A stretch of DNA of 14,540 nt. Origin: Stenotrophomonas sp. GTDB taxonomy: Bacteria; Pseudomonadota; Gammaproteobacteria; Xanthomonadales; Xanthomonadaceae. A program made the position numbers and the translations under genes. Of the stretch, positions 5,862-12,589 are shown one piece after another. Every line of letters starts with the position of its first letter. Within the stretch, counting starts at the first letter, position 1. The stretch lies in the NCBI GenBank assembly GCA_003525885.1, contig DQIG01000130.1:1920-16459 (forward strand). The letters are read 5' to 3'. The notes under the pieces were generated by a model. The model made no database searches, was not told where the DNA came from, and worked only from the letters and a program-made list of their open reading frames with translations.

Positions 5862-6983
5862 ATGGCCCAAGTGACCCCGAACCACGCCCCCCAGCTCGAA
5901 CAGGATGCCCACGACCCGGGCCTGATCCGCCTGTCCGGCACATGGACCTTGAAGACCGCGCTGGCCGCGGCCGAGGTCCTGCATGGCGTTCCCGAAAAGC
6001 TGACCGGCATCGATGCCACCGGAATCGAGCAGCTCGATTCCGCCGGTGTGCTGCAGGTACTGCGTGTGGCCCATCGCGCCGACCTCCACGAAGACGCATT
6101 GCAGTTCCGCCCGGACCACCAGGCGCTGGTATGCACCATCGAGGAAGTGGCCGACGACCGGCCCAAGCCCAAGCGCGACTTCGGTGTGCTGGCCGCGCTG
6201 GAACGGCTGGGCGTCAGCGTCCACACCACCGGCCACAACATCAAGGCGCTGTGCAGCTTCCTTGGCGAGAACCTGGTCAAGGCGGCCCGGCTGGTCAAGG
6301 AACCGCGCCGCTTCCGGCTCACTGCCACCGTCCACCAGATGGAGCAGGTCGGGCTGGACGCGGTACCGCTGGTAGCGCTGCTGTCCTACCTGGTAGGCGC
6401 GGTGATCGCGTTCCTCGGCTCGACCATCCTGCGTGACTTCGGCGCCGAGATCTACGTGGTCGAGCTGGTCAACATCGCCTTCCTGCGCGAGTTCGCGGTA
6501 CTGCTGACCGCCATCGTGCTGGCCGGCCGTACCGCCAGTGCGTTTACCGCGCAGATCGGTGCAATGAAAGCGCGCGAGGAAATCGATGCGATGCGCACGC
6601 TGGGCCTGGACCCTGTCGACCTGCTGGTGCTGCCACGCTTGCTGGCGTTGCTGGTCACCCTGCCCCTGTTGACCTTCATCGCGATGGTCGCCGGCCTGGC
6701 CGGCGGCATCACCGTCGGCGCGTTCGATCTCGACATCCCGCCGCAGATGTACATCGCGCGCATGCACGAGACGATGGAAGTGCGTCACATGCTGGTCGGC
6801 CTGTCGAAGGCACCGGTGTTCGCGCTGGTGATCGGCCTGATCGGCTGCCTGGAAGGACTGAAGGTCGAGGGCACCGCGCAGTCGGTCGGCGAGCGCACCA
6901 CCTCCAGCGTGGTGCAGACGATCTCGCTGGTGATCATCATCGACGCCTTCGCAGCGTTGTGGTTCATGCACATGGACTGGTGA
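5862..6983 (+). CDS. MlaE-family lipid ABC transporter permease with N-terminal STAS domain
   Basis: 373 residues. The N-terminal ~100 residues resemble a STAS/MlaB-type domain: strand LIRLSGTWTLKTA at 21-33 and the TGIEQLDSAGVLQVL segment around Ser60, the position of the conserved MlaB loop. The MlaE membrane domain follows from about 155 to the end, with roughly five to six helices. Its conserved cytoplasmic segment runs from GRTASAFTAQIGAMKAREE (222-240) to DAMRTLGLDP (242-251). In E. coli MlaB and MlaE are separate proteins; here one chain carries both. It should form the inner-membrane channel of an MCE system moving phospholipid or other lipids between the membranes. It is the first gene of a four-gene operon; the stop is one base before the ATPase start. 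Confidence 0.9.
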   Translation: MAQVTPNHAPQLEQDAHDPGLIRLSGTWTLKTALAAAEVLHGVPEKLTGIDATGIEQLDSAGVLQVLRVAHRADLHEDALQFRPDHQALVCTIEEVADDRPKPKRDFGVLAALERLGVSVHTTGHNIKALCSFLGENLVKAARLVKEPRRFRLTATVHQMEQVGLDAVPLVALLSYLVGAVIAFLGSTILRDFGAEIYVVELVNIAFLREFAVLLTAIVLAGRTASAFTAQIGAMKAREEIDAMRTLGLDPVDLLVLPRLLALLVTLPLLTFIAMVAGLAGGITVGAFDLDIPPQMYIARMHETMEVRHMLVGLSKAPVFALVIGLIGCLEGLKVEGTAQSVGERTTSSVVQTISLVIIIDAFAALWFMHMDW

Positions 6984-6984
6984 C

Positions 6985-7812
6985 ATGAGCACATCCTCTC
7001 CCCCTGAAACCCTCGACATGCGCGACGACGACGGCCACCAGCTGGCCATCCGCGTGCGCGGGCTGGTCAACCGCTTCGGCAGCCAGACCGTGCACGAAGA
7101 CCTGGACCTGGACGTGCGTCGCGGCGAGATCCTGGGCGTGGTCGGCGGCTCCGGTACCGGCAAGTCGGTGCTGATGCGCTCGATCCTCGGCCTGCGCACG
7201 CCCGACGAGGGCCAGATCGAAGTGCTGGGCCGCGACGCGCGTGCCGACGACGCCGAGAGCCGCCTCCACATCGAACGCAATACCGGCGTGCTGTTCCAGG
7301 ACGGCGCCCTGTTCTCCTCGCTGACCGTGGGCGAGAACGTGCAGGTGCCGCTGAAGGAACACCACCGCGAACTGCCCGAGCGCTGGCACTACGAACTGGC
7401 GCTGCTGAAGGTGAAACTGGCCGGGCTGCCCGCCGACGCGATCAACAAGCTGCCCTCGCAGCTGTCCGGCGGCATGCGCAAGCGCGCCGGCCTGGCCCGG
7501 GCGCTGGCGCTGGACCCGCCGCTGCTGTTCCTGGACGAACCGACCGCCGGCCTCGACCCGATCGGCGCGGCCGCCTTCGACCGCCTGATCAAGACCCTGC
7601 AGGAGGCACTGGGGCTGACCGTGTTCCTGATCACCCACGACCTGGACACCCTGTACGCCATCTGCGACCGCGTCGCCGTGCTGGCAGACCGCAAGGTGGT
7701 GGCCAACGCGCCCCTCCCGGAAATCGAGAAACTGGATCATCCGTGGATCCAGGAATACTTCCACGGACCCCGCGCGCGCGCCGCGCGTGGCGAACAGATC
7801 GAGAGTGCCTGA
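6985..7812 (+). CDS. MlaF-like ATP-binding subunit of the MCE lipid transporter
   Basis: 275 residues, a complete ABC nucleotide-binding domain: Walker A GGSGTGKS at 54-61, Q-loop Gln105 (VLFQDGALF), signature LSGGMRKR at 160-167, Walker B LLFLDEPTAGLDP at 180-192, and switch His218 in LITHDLD. The LSGGMRKR form and the GALFSSLTVGENV segment are typical of MlaF/Mkl-type ATPases rather than general importers. It should pair with the preceding permease and energise lipid transfer. The ATG at 6985 follows the permease stop by one base; 3 bp separate its own stop from the next gene. The C-terminus (GPRARAARGEQIESA) is a short basic tail. Confidence 0.94.
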   Translation: MSTSSPPETLDMRDDDGHQLAIRVRGLVNRFGSQTVHEDLDLDVRRGEILGVVGGSGTGKSVLMRSILGLRTPDEGQIEVLGRDARADDAESRLHIERNTGVLFQDGALFSSLTVGENVQVPLKEHHRELPERWHYELALLKVKLAGLPADAINKLPSQLSGGMRKRAGLARALALDPPLLFLDEPTAGLDPIGAAAFDRLIKTLQEALGLTVFLITHDLDTLYAICDRVAVLADRKVVANAPLPEIEKLDHPWIQEYFHGPRARAARGEQIESA

Positions 7813-7815
7813 GCC

Positions 7816-8742
7816 ATGGAAACCAAAGCCAACTACGTGCTGATCGGCGCGTTCACCCTGATCACCGGCCTGGCCCTGCTGGCCTTCGGCCTGTGGGCCG
7901 CCAAGTACTCCTCCGACCGCACCTGGCAGGAGTACCGCGTGGTATTCCGCGAAGCGGTGACCGGCCTGTCGGTGGGCAGCCCGGTGCAGTACAACGGCAT
8001 CGCAGTCGGTTCGATCGTCGAGCTGAACCTGGTGCCGGATGACCCGCGCCAGGTAGTCGCACGCATCCGCCTGAACTCGACCACGCCGGTCAAGACCGAT
8101 ACCCGCGCCAAGCTGGCGATCACCAGCCTGACCGGCCCGTCGATCATCCAGCTCAGCGGCGGCACGCCGCAGTCGCCGGCGCTGACCACGGTCAACAAGG
8201 ATCCGGCACCGATCATCCCGACCACGCCCTCGGCGCTGCAGAACATCACCGACGTCGCCAACCGCATCGTCGAGCGCATGGACCAGATCCTCAGCGACCG
8301 CAACGTGGCCTCGATCAACGCGACGCTGGCCAATCTGGAGACGATCAGCGGAGGCCTGGCCGACCGTGACCAGGGCACGCAGGCGCTGCTGCTCAGCGCG
8401 CGCGATGCCGCCCGCAGCCTGGACACCACGCTGAAGACCACCAACGGCACCATCGAGCGCCTGGACAAGAACCTGGTGCAGCAGCTGCCCGGCATCATCG
8501 ACAAGCTCGACGGGACCCTGGCCAAGCTCGATTCGGCCGCCGGCAACGCCGATTCGATCCTTGGCGAGAACCGCGCCGCGATCAACAGCTTCGCCAACGA
8601 TGGCCTCGGCCAGCTTGGCCCGACGCTGACCGAACTGCGCGGCCTGATCCGCGACCTGCGCCGGGTCAGTGACCGCCTCGAGAACAACCCCGCGCGCTAC
8701 CTGCTGGGCCGCGACGCACCGAAGGAGTTCGAACCCAAATGA
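7816..8742 (+). CDS. MlaD-family (MCE domain) periplasmic lipid-binding protein
   Basis: 308 residues. A single N-terminal transmembrane anchor (about 7-28, YVLIGAFTLITGLALLAFGL) is followed by one MCE domain (about 39-117), including YRVVFREAVTGLSVGSPVQY and NGIAVGSIVEL, the hallmark MCE strands. The region from about 135 on is helical and polar, with weak repeats around residues 150-290 (LSDRNVASINATLANLETIS; LDKNLVQQLPGIIDKLDGTL). It is longer than E. coli MlaD (~180) and could form a coiled-coil extension toward the outer membrane. MCE proteins form hexameric rings with a hydrophobic pore for lipids. The stop overlaps the next start (ATGA), indicating translational coupling. Confidence 0.93.
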   Translation: METKANYVLIGAFTLITGLALLAFGLWAAKYSSDRTWQEYRVVFREAVTGLSVGSPVQYNGIAVGSIVELNLVPDDPRQVVARIRLNSTTPVKTDTRAKLAITSLTGPSIIQLSGGTPQSPALTTVNKDPAPIIPTTPSALQNITDVANRIVERMDQILSDRNVASINATLANLETISGGLADRDQGTQALLLSARDAARSLDTTLKTTNGTIERLDKNLVQQLPGIIDKLDGTLAKLDSAAGNADSILGENRAAINSFANDGLGQLGPTLTELRGLIRDLRRVSDRLENNPARYLLGRDAPKEFEPK

Positions 8743-9380
8743 GCCCGACCACCCTTCCGCGCCTGCTGCTGGCCGCTTCGATGGTCTCCCTGCTGGGCGG
8801 CTGCTCCATCCTCGGCAGCAGCGAGAAAACCGCGGTGACGCTGTACTCGCCGTCCGTGCAGGTCAGGGCGGATCCGGCGTGGCCGCAGGCCAGCTGGCAG
8901 CTGGTACTGGCCAAGCCCAGCGCCGCGCGCATGGTCGACAGCCCGCGCATCAACGTGCGGCCGACACCGTCGCAGCTTGAGATCTACAAGGGCGCCAGCT
9001 GGGCGCAGCCGGCCACCGACATGATCGAGGACACCCTGCTGCGCGGCTTCGAGGATTCCGGCCGCATCCGCGGCGTGGCCCGCAGCACCGCCGGCATCCG
9101 CGCCGACTACAAGCTGTCCACCGACGTGCGCCGCTTCGAATCGGATTACCAGGGGCAGGCCACGCCGACCGTGGTGATCGAGGTCAACGCCAAGCTGATC
9201 CACGTCGCCGACCAGCGCGTGGTGGCCGACCGCACCTTCCGCCAGGCGCAGCCGGTCGGCAGCACCGACGTACCGGCGGTGACCGCGGCCTTCGAGCGTG
9301 GCCTGCAGCAGTTGGCTCAGGACATGGTGGGCTGGACACTGCAGAGCGGGCAGAACGACGCGGCGACGCCGAAGCGTTGA
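8739..9380 (+). CDS. ABC-type transport auxiliary lipoprotein (PqiC/YmbA-like)
   Basis: 213 residues. A lipoprotein signal peptide ends in the lipobox LGGC with lipidated Cys22. Residue +2 is serine, which by the usual rule predicts outer-membrane sorting. The mature part has features of the ABC_trans_aux/PqiC family: YSPSVQVRADPAWPQ, a SPRINVRPTPSQLEIYKGAS segment and WAQPATDMIEDTLLRGFEDS, then beta-strands (YKLSTDVRRFESDYQGQ). Such lipoproteins serve as outer-membrane partners of MCE systems (PqiC in Pqi), taking the place of MlaA/MlaC, neither of which is encoded here. The start overlaps the MCE gene by 4 bases. It is the last gene of the operon, followed by a hairpin. Confidence 0.87.
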   Translation: MSPTTLPRLLLAASMVSLLGGCSILGSSEKTAVTLYSPSVQVRADPAWPQASWQLVLAKPSAARMVDSPRINVRPTPSQLEIYKGASWAQPATDMIEDTLLRGFEDSGRIRGVARSTAGIRADYKLSTDVRRFESDYQGQATPTVVIEVNAKLIHVADQRVVADRTFRQAQPVGSTDVPAVTAAFERGLQQLAQDMVGWTLQSGQNDAATPKR

Positions 9381-9397
9381 ATCGCAGCCACTGAGCT

Positions 9398-9416
9398 CGC
9401 CGGGCATGGCCCGGCG
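9398..9416. repeat. Perfect GC-rich hairpin, REP-like, after the MCE operon
   Basis: CGCCGGGC (9398-9405) and GCCCGGCG (9409-9416) pair perfectly around ATG. There is no T-tract, so it is a poor terminator on its own. CGCCGGGC-type stems are common in Stenotrophomonas GTAG-headed repeats, but the head here is GAGCT rather than GTAG, so it may be a degenerate copy. It could also stabilise the operon's 3' end. Confidence 0.5.
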
Positions 9417-9436
9417 GCACCCAAGCAAGGCCATGC

Positions 9437-9442
9437 GATAAT
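9437..9442 (+). promoter_or_regulatory. Possible -10 element for the glycosyltransferase gene
   Basis: GATAAT lies 27 bases before ATG 9470 with no recognisable -35. If used, the leader would be about 20 nt and carries no Shine-Dalgarno sequence. Confidence 0.3.
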
Positions 9443-9469
9443 CAGACGCCACGGCCCATTCCCCCGCTG

Positions 9470-10432
9470 ATGCCCGCATCCGTTTCCATCGCTGTCTGCA
9501 CGTACAACGGTGAGCGCTTCCTGCAGGAACAGCTCGACAGCCTGCTGGCACAGACGCGCCGCCCCGACCAGATCGTGATCCGCGACGATGTATCGTCCGA
9601 CGGCACGCTGGCGCTGCTGCAGGCCTTCGTGCCGCGTGCCGAAGCCGCGGGCATCGCGGTAGACCTGCAGGTGAACCCCGAGAACGTCGGCTATCGACGG
9701 AACTTCGATGGCGCACTGCGTGCCTGCACCGGCGAGATCATCTTCCTGTGTGACCAGGACGATGTCTGGCATGCCAACAAGCTCGCGCGGTTCTGCACCG
9801 AGTTCGATGCGCGGCCTGGCTTGCGCGTCCTGCACTGCGACGCGCGCCTGATCGATGATGCAGGCCAGCCCATGCCGCAGACCCTGTTCAGCGCGCTGCA
9901 CTACGGGGCTGCGCAACGGGCACGGATGCATGCCGGCGGCGGGTTCCGATTGATGCTCAAGCGCAAGCTGATGACCGGTGCTGCGATGGCATTGCACCGG
10001 TCGGTCCTGGCCGATGCACTTCCGCTGCCGGCATCGGACTGGGTGCACGACGCCTGGATCGGCACACTGGCTGCCATGCGCGGGGAGATCGACAGCCTTT
10101 CCGAGACACTCATTGATTACCGCTTGCACAGCAACAATCAGTTGGGCCTTGGTGGCAACGATGCCACGCCACGCGGGGTACGACGCAAGCGCCAGTTGGA
10201 AAGCGAGCGTGTGGAATGCAGCCAGCTGCTGGAGCGCGCGCAGGCGCGCGGCCTTCCTGCTGCCCAGCTGGCCTGGGTCGAACGCAAGCGACGTCATATC
10301 GCCGTGCGCGCCAGCCTGCCGAGTTCGCGCCTGCAGCGCATCCCGGCGGTAGTGGGCGAACTGCTGCGCGGCAACTATGGCCACTTCGGCCGTGGCATGC
10401 TGTCTGCCGGCATCGATCTGTTGCGCGCCTGA
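9470..10432 (+). CDS. Family 2 (GT-A fold) glycosyltransferase
   Basis: 320 residues. N-terminal GT-A nucleotide-sugar-binding fold: VSIAVCTYNGERFLQEQLDS at 5-24, RDDVSSDGT at 38-46 and the metal-site motif DQDDVW at 95-100. The middle region has HCDARLIDDAGQ and WVHDAWIGTLAAMRG, and DYRLHSNNQLGLGG closes the catalytic domain; such 'DYR-H-NN-LG' endings are usual in rhamnosyl- and other O-antigen-type GT2 enzymes. A basic C-terminal region follows (RRKRQLESERVECSQLLERA). No transmembrane helix is obvious, so it is probably a soluble or peripheral cytoplasmic enzyme that adds a sugar to a cell-surface glycan; donor and acceptor cannot be read. It stands alone after the MCE operon. Its stop faces that of the AlkB-like gene 15 bp away. 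The proximity of xanAB fits surface polysaccharide work but proves nothing. Confidence 0.88.
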   Translation: MPASVSIAVCTYNGERFLQEQLDSLLAQTRRPDQIVIRDDVSSDGTLALLQAFVPRAEAAGIAVDLQVNPENVGYRRNFDGALRACTGEIIFLCDQDDVWHANKLARFCTEFDARPGLRVLHCDARLIDDAGQPMPQTLFSALHYGAAQRARMHAGGGFRLMLKRKLMTGAAMALHRSVLADALPLPASDWVHDAWIGTLAAMRGEIDSLSETLIDYRLHSNNQLGLGGNDATPRGVRRKRQLESERVECSQLLERAQARGLPAAQLAWVERKRRHIAVRASLPSSRLQRIPAVVGELLRGNYGHFGRGMLSAGIDLLRA

Positions 10433-10447
10433 CACGTCGGCCCAGGA

Positions 10448-11035
10448 TCAGCCGGGCTGGATCCACCGGAACGTCAGGTTGATCCGCTCTCCCTGCACCC
10501 GCGCCATCTTCGGCAGCGCGTGCTGGTAGAAGCGCTGGGTCTGCCCGGCCATCAGCAGCAGGTCACCGTGGCCAAGCACGAATTCAGCCTTGCGCGCCGG
10601 GTCGTCGCGTCGCCGCAGCAGGAAACGGCGTGCGGCGCCCAGGCTCAGCGAAGCGATCACCGGGGCCGGCCCCAGCTCCGGCTCGTCATCGCTGTGCCAG
10701 CCCATGTAGTCACCACCACCGCGGTAGCGGTTCAGCAGCACGCTGTTGAAGCGGCCATGGCCTTCGGCCTGCAGGCGCCTGCGCACACCCTGCAGCACGG
10801 GCGGCCACGGGTGCGGCACGAACTCAGCACCGGAGTAGCGGTAGCGGGCCTGCGGGTCGCCGATCCAGCAGCTCAGCCGTGGCGAGTCCACCCAATTGCC
10901 GAACATGCGGATGCGGTGGACCTCCCACGGCACCTCGGCCCGCAACACGTCCACGAGCCGATCAGCGTCGGCCACGGCCAGCCAGCCCGGCAGGTGCAGT
11001 ACATCGGCATCGGGCAGGTCGTGGGGGAACAGCAT
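10448..11035 (-). CDS. AlkB-like 2-oxoglutarate/Fe(II)-dependent dioxygenase
   Basis: 195 residues. The double-stranded beta-helix core has the iron ligands His114 and Asp116 in GWHSDDE and His172 in FYQHALPK. The 2-oxoglutarate-binding motif RxNxTxR is present as RINLTFR at 184-190. FNSVLLNRYRGGGDYMGWHS is the AlkB-family lead-in to the metal site, and the ~195-residue length resembles the ALKBH2/3 type rather than E. coli AlkB. Such enzymes remove alkyl groups (1-methyladenine, 3-methylcytosine) from DNA or RNA by oxidative demethylation. GAGGG sits 6 nt before the ATG. The gene lies downstream of scoB but behind a hairpin, so it may be partly read from that promoter. Confidence 0.92.
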   Translation of the reverse strand: MLFPHDLPDADVLHLPGWLAVADADRLVDVLRAEVPWEVHRIRMFGNWVDSPRLSCWIGDPQARYRYSGAEFVPHPWPPVLQGVRRRLQAEGHGRFNSVLLNRYRGGGDYMGWHSDDEPELGPAPVIASLSLGAARRFLLRRRDDPARKAEFVLGHGDLLLMAGQTQRFYQHALPKMARVQGERINLTFRWIQPG

Positions 11036-11053
11036 GGCGATCCCTCAGGAAAC

Positions 11054-11074
11054 AGGGCGGCCCTGGGCCGCCCT
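11054..11074 (-). terminator. Hairpin/terminator between scoB and the AlkB-like gene
   Basis: On the minus strand AGGGCGGCC pairs with GGCCGCCCT around a 3-nt loop, followed by TGTTT. It starts 7 bases after the scoB stop. The T-tract is short, so termination may be incomplete and allow read-through into the AlkB-like gene. Confidence 0.6.
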
Positions 11075-11081
11075 CGAACCA

Positions 11082-11714
11082 TCAGCCGCGCAGGAACGCG
11101 ACGCCGGTCTTTTCCTTCAGCTCTTCATCGCTGACACCCGGCGCAGCTTCCACCAGCAGCAGGCCCTTGTCAGTCACGTCGAACACCGCCAGGTCGGTAA
11201 TGATGCGGTCGACCACGCCCACGCCGGTCAACGGCAGCGTGCATTCGGCCAGGATCTTGTGCTCGCCGTTCTTGGCGGTGTGCTCCATCAGCACCACCAC
11301 GCGCTGCACGCCAGCGACCAGGTCCATCGCACCGCCCATGCCCTTGACCATCTTGCCGGGCACCATCCAGTTGGCCAGGTCGCCCTTGTCGGTCACCTGC
11401 ATGGCACCGAGGATGGCCAGGTTGACGTGTCCACCGCGGATCATCGCGAAGCTGTCGTGGCTGCCGAAGTAGCTGGCACCGGCACGCGCGGTGACGGTCT
11501 GCTTGCCGGCATTGATCAGGTCGGCATCGACTTCAGCGTCGGTCGGGAACGGGCCGATACCGAGCAGGCCGTTTTCCGACTGCAGCCACACGTCCACGCC
11601 TTCGGGAATGTGGTTGGCAACCAGCGTCGGCAGGCCGATGCCCAGGTTCACATAGGCGCCATCGGTCAGCTCGCGCGCCGCGCGTGCGGCCATCTCGTCA
11701 CGGGTCCACGCCAT
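11082..11714 (-). CDS. scoB: 3-oxoacid CoA-transferase subunit B (family I)
   Basis: 210 residues, standard for the beta subunit. The catalytic glutamate that forms the enzyme-CoA thioester is Glu47 in LQSENGLLGIG (ENG at 47-49). YVNLGIGLPTLVANHIPEG at 21-39 and GAMDLVAGVQRVVVLMEHTA are family signatures. Together with subunit A it moves CoA between succinyl-CoA and a 3-oxoacid such as acetoacetate, or 3-oxoadipate; the substrate is not decided by sequence alone. The gene begins one base after the scoA stop (TGACATG), so translation is coupled. In Xanthomonas campestris the equivalent genes near xanAB have been named lpsI/lpsJ from their position by polysaccharide genes; that is a naming matter, not evidence of a polysaccharide role. 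Confidence 0.92.
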   Translation of the reverse strand: MAWTRDEMAARAARELTDGAYVNLGIGLPTLVANHIPEGVDVWLQSENGLLGIGPFPTDAEVDADLINAGKQTVTARAGASYFGSHDSFAMIRGGHVNLAILGAMQVTDKGDLANWMVPGKMVKGMGGAMDLVAGVQRVVVLMEHTAKNGEHKILAECTLPLTGVGVVDRIITDLAVFDVTDKGLLLVEAAPGVSDEELKEKTGVAFLRG

Positions 11715-11715
11715 G

Positions 11716-12450
11716 TCAGTTGCCCTCCGCGCGGATGGTGCGCTGTTCGATTCGCTTCTCGGGATGCGCGTTGTGCACGATGCGGTGCACGTAGATGCCC
11801 GGCAGGTGCACCTGGTCCGGGTCGATGGCGCCGACCGGCACCACCTCTTCCACTTCCACGATGCAGACCTTGCCAGCCATCGCGCAGGCCGGGTTGAAGT
11901 TGCGCGCAGTCTTGCGGAACACCAGGTTGCCAGCCTCGTCGGCCTTCCAGGCCTTGACCAGCGCCACGTCGGCGCGCAGCGCGGTCTCCATCACGTAGTG
12001 CTTGCCGTCGAATTCGCGGGTTTCCTTGCCCTCGGCCACCACCGTACCGTAGCCGGTGGCAGTGAAGAACGCCGGAATACCCGCGCCACCGGCACGCAGG
12101 CGCTCGGCCAGGGTGCCCTGCGGGTTGAACTCCAGTTCCAGCTCACCGGCCAGGAACTGCCGCTCGAATTCCTTGTTCTCGCCCACGTAGGACGAAATCA
12201 TCTTCTTGATCTGCCGCGTTTCCAGCAGCTGGCCCAGGCCGAAGCCATCGACGCCGGCATTGTTGGAGATCACGGTCAGGCCCTTGGCGCCGCTGTCGCG
12301 CAAGGCAGCGATCAGCGCCTCGGGAATGCCACACAGGCCAAAGCCGCCCACGGCCAGGGTCTGGCCATCGGCGACCACCCCCTGCAGGGCCTCCGCCGCA
12401 CTGGCGAAGCGCTTGCCGCGCTTGCCACCGGTCGTTGCCGGGTTGCTCAT
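11716..12450 (-). CDS. scoA: 3-oxoacid CoA-transferase subunit A (family I)
   Basis: 244 residues. The CoA-transferase alpha-subunit signature GGFGLCGIPE is at 35-44, followed by TVISNNAGVDGFGLGQLL and KKMISSYVGENKEFERQFL; ELELEFNPQGTLAERLRAGG is also typical of SCOT-type enzymes. A strong Shine-Dalgarno GAGGTGAGGG (minus strand, 12456-12465) lies 5 nt before the ATG. It is the first gene of the scoA-scoB pair, likely transcribed from a promoter shared back-to-back with xanA. The role is ketoacid or branched fatty-acid catabolism feeding acetyl-CoA; exact substrate unknown. Confidence 0.92.
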   Translation of the reverse strand: MSNPATTGGKRGKRFASAAEALQGVVADGQTLAVGGFGLCGIPEALIAALRDSGAKGLTVISNNAGVDGFGLGQLLETRQIKKMISSYVGENKEFERQFLAGELELEFNPQGTLAERLRAGGAGIPAFFTATGYGTVVAEGKETREFDGKHYVMETALRADVALVKAWKADEAGNLVFRKTARNFNPACAMAGKVCIVEVEEVVPVGAIDPDQVHLPGIYVHRIVHNAHPEKRIEQRTIRAEGN

Positions 12451-12482
12451 CTACGCCCTCACCTCGTTGATGTAATCCGCAC

Positions 12483-12510
12483 ATTCTAGGCCAGCGCGCC
12501 GGCCGGTCAC
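12483..12510 (-). promoter_or_regulatory. Likely scoAB promoter
   Basis: On the minus strand GTGACC (12505-12510) and TAGAAT (12483-12488) are separated by 16 bp. The -10 is good and the -35 moderate. Transcription would begin near 12476, leaving a ~25-nt leader that contains the strong GAGGTGAGGG ribosome-binding site. Confidence 0.45.
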
Positions 12511-12553
12511 GTGGCGTTGCGGCATGGAAACGATTCCCATACGGGGCTGGCGG

Positions 12554-12559
12554 TACAAT
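12554..12559 (+). promoter_or_regulatory. xanA: Likely -10 element of xanA
   Basis: TACAAT in GCGGTACAATC, 30 bases before the chosen xanA start. No good -35 is visible 16-18 bp upstream. It lies inside the longer open frame that begins at 12524, which argues that translation starts downstream at 12590. Confidence 0.45.
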
Positions 12560-12589
12560 CAACGGCTGTGCCCACAATGGACCCGATCG

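Noticed and set aside
5784..7280. 498-codon minus-strand open frame across the permease and ATPase genes
   Set aside because: It runs over two well-supported plus-strand genes and their junction, is low in complexity and shows no family signature.
9470..12450. Glycosyltransferase, AlkB-like gene and CoA transferase as one novel functional system with xanAB
   Set aside because: Strands differ, the first two are convergent, and a hairpin separates the third. Each belongs to a common housekeeping family, so neighbourhood alone does not support a joint system.
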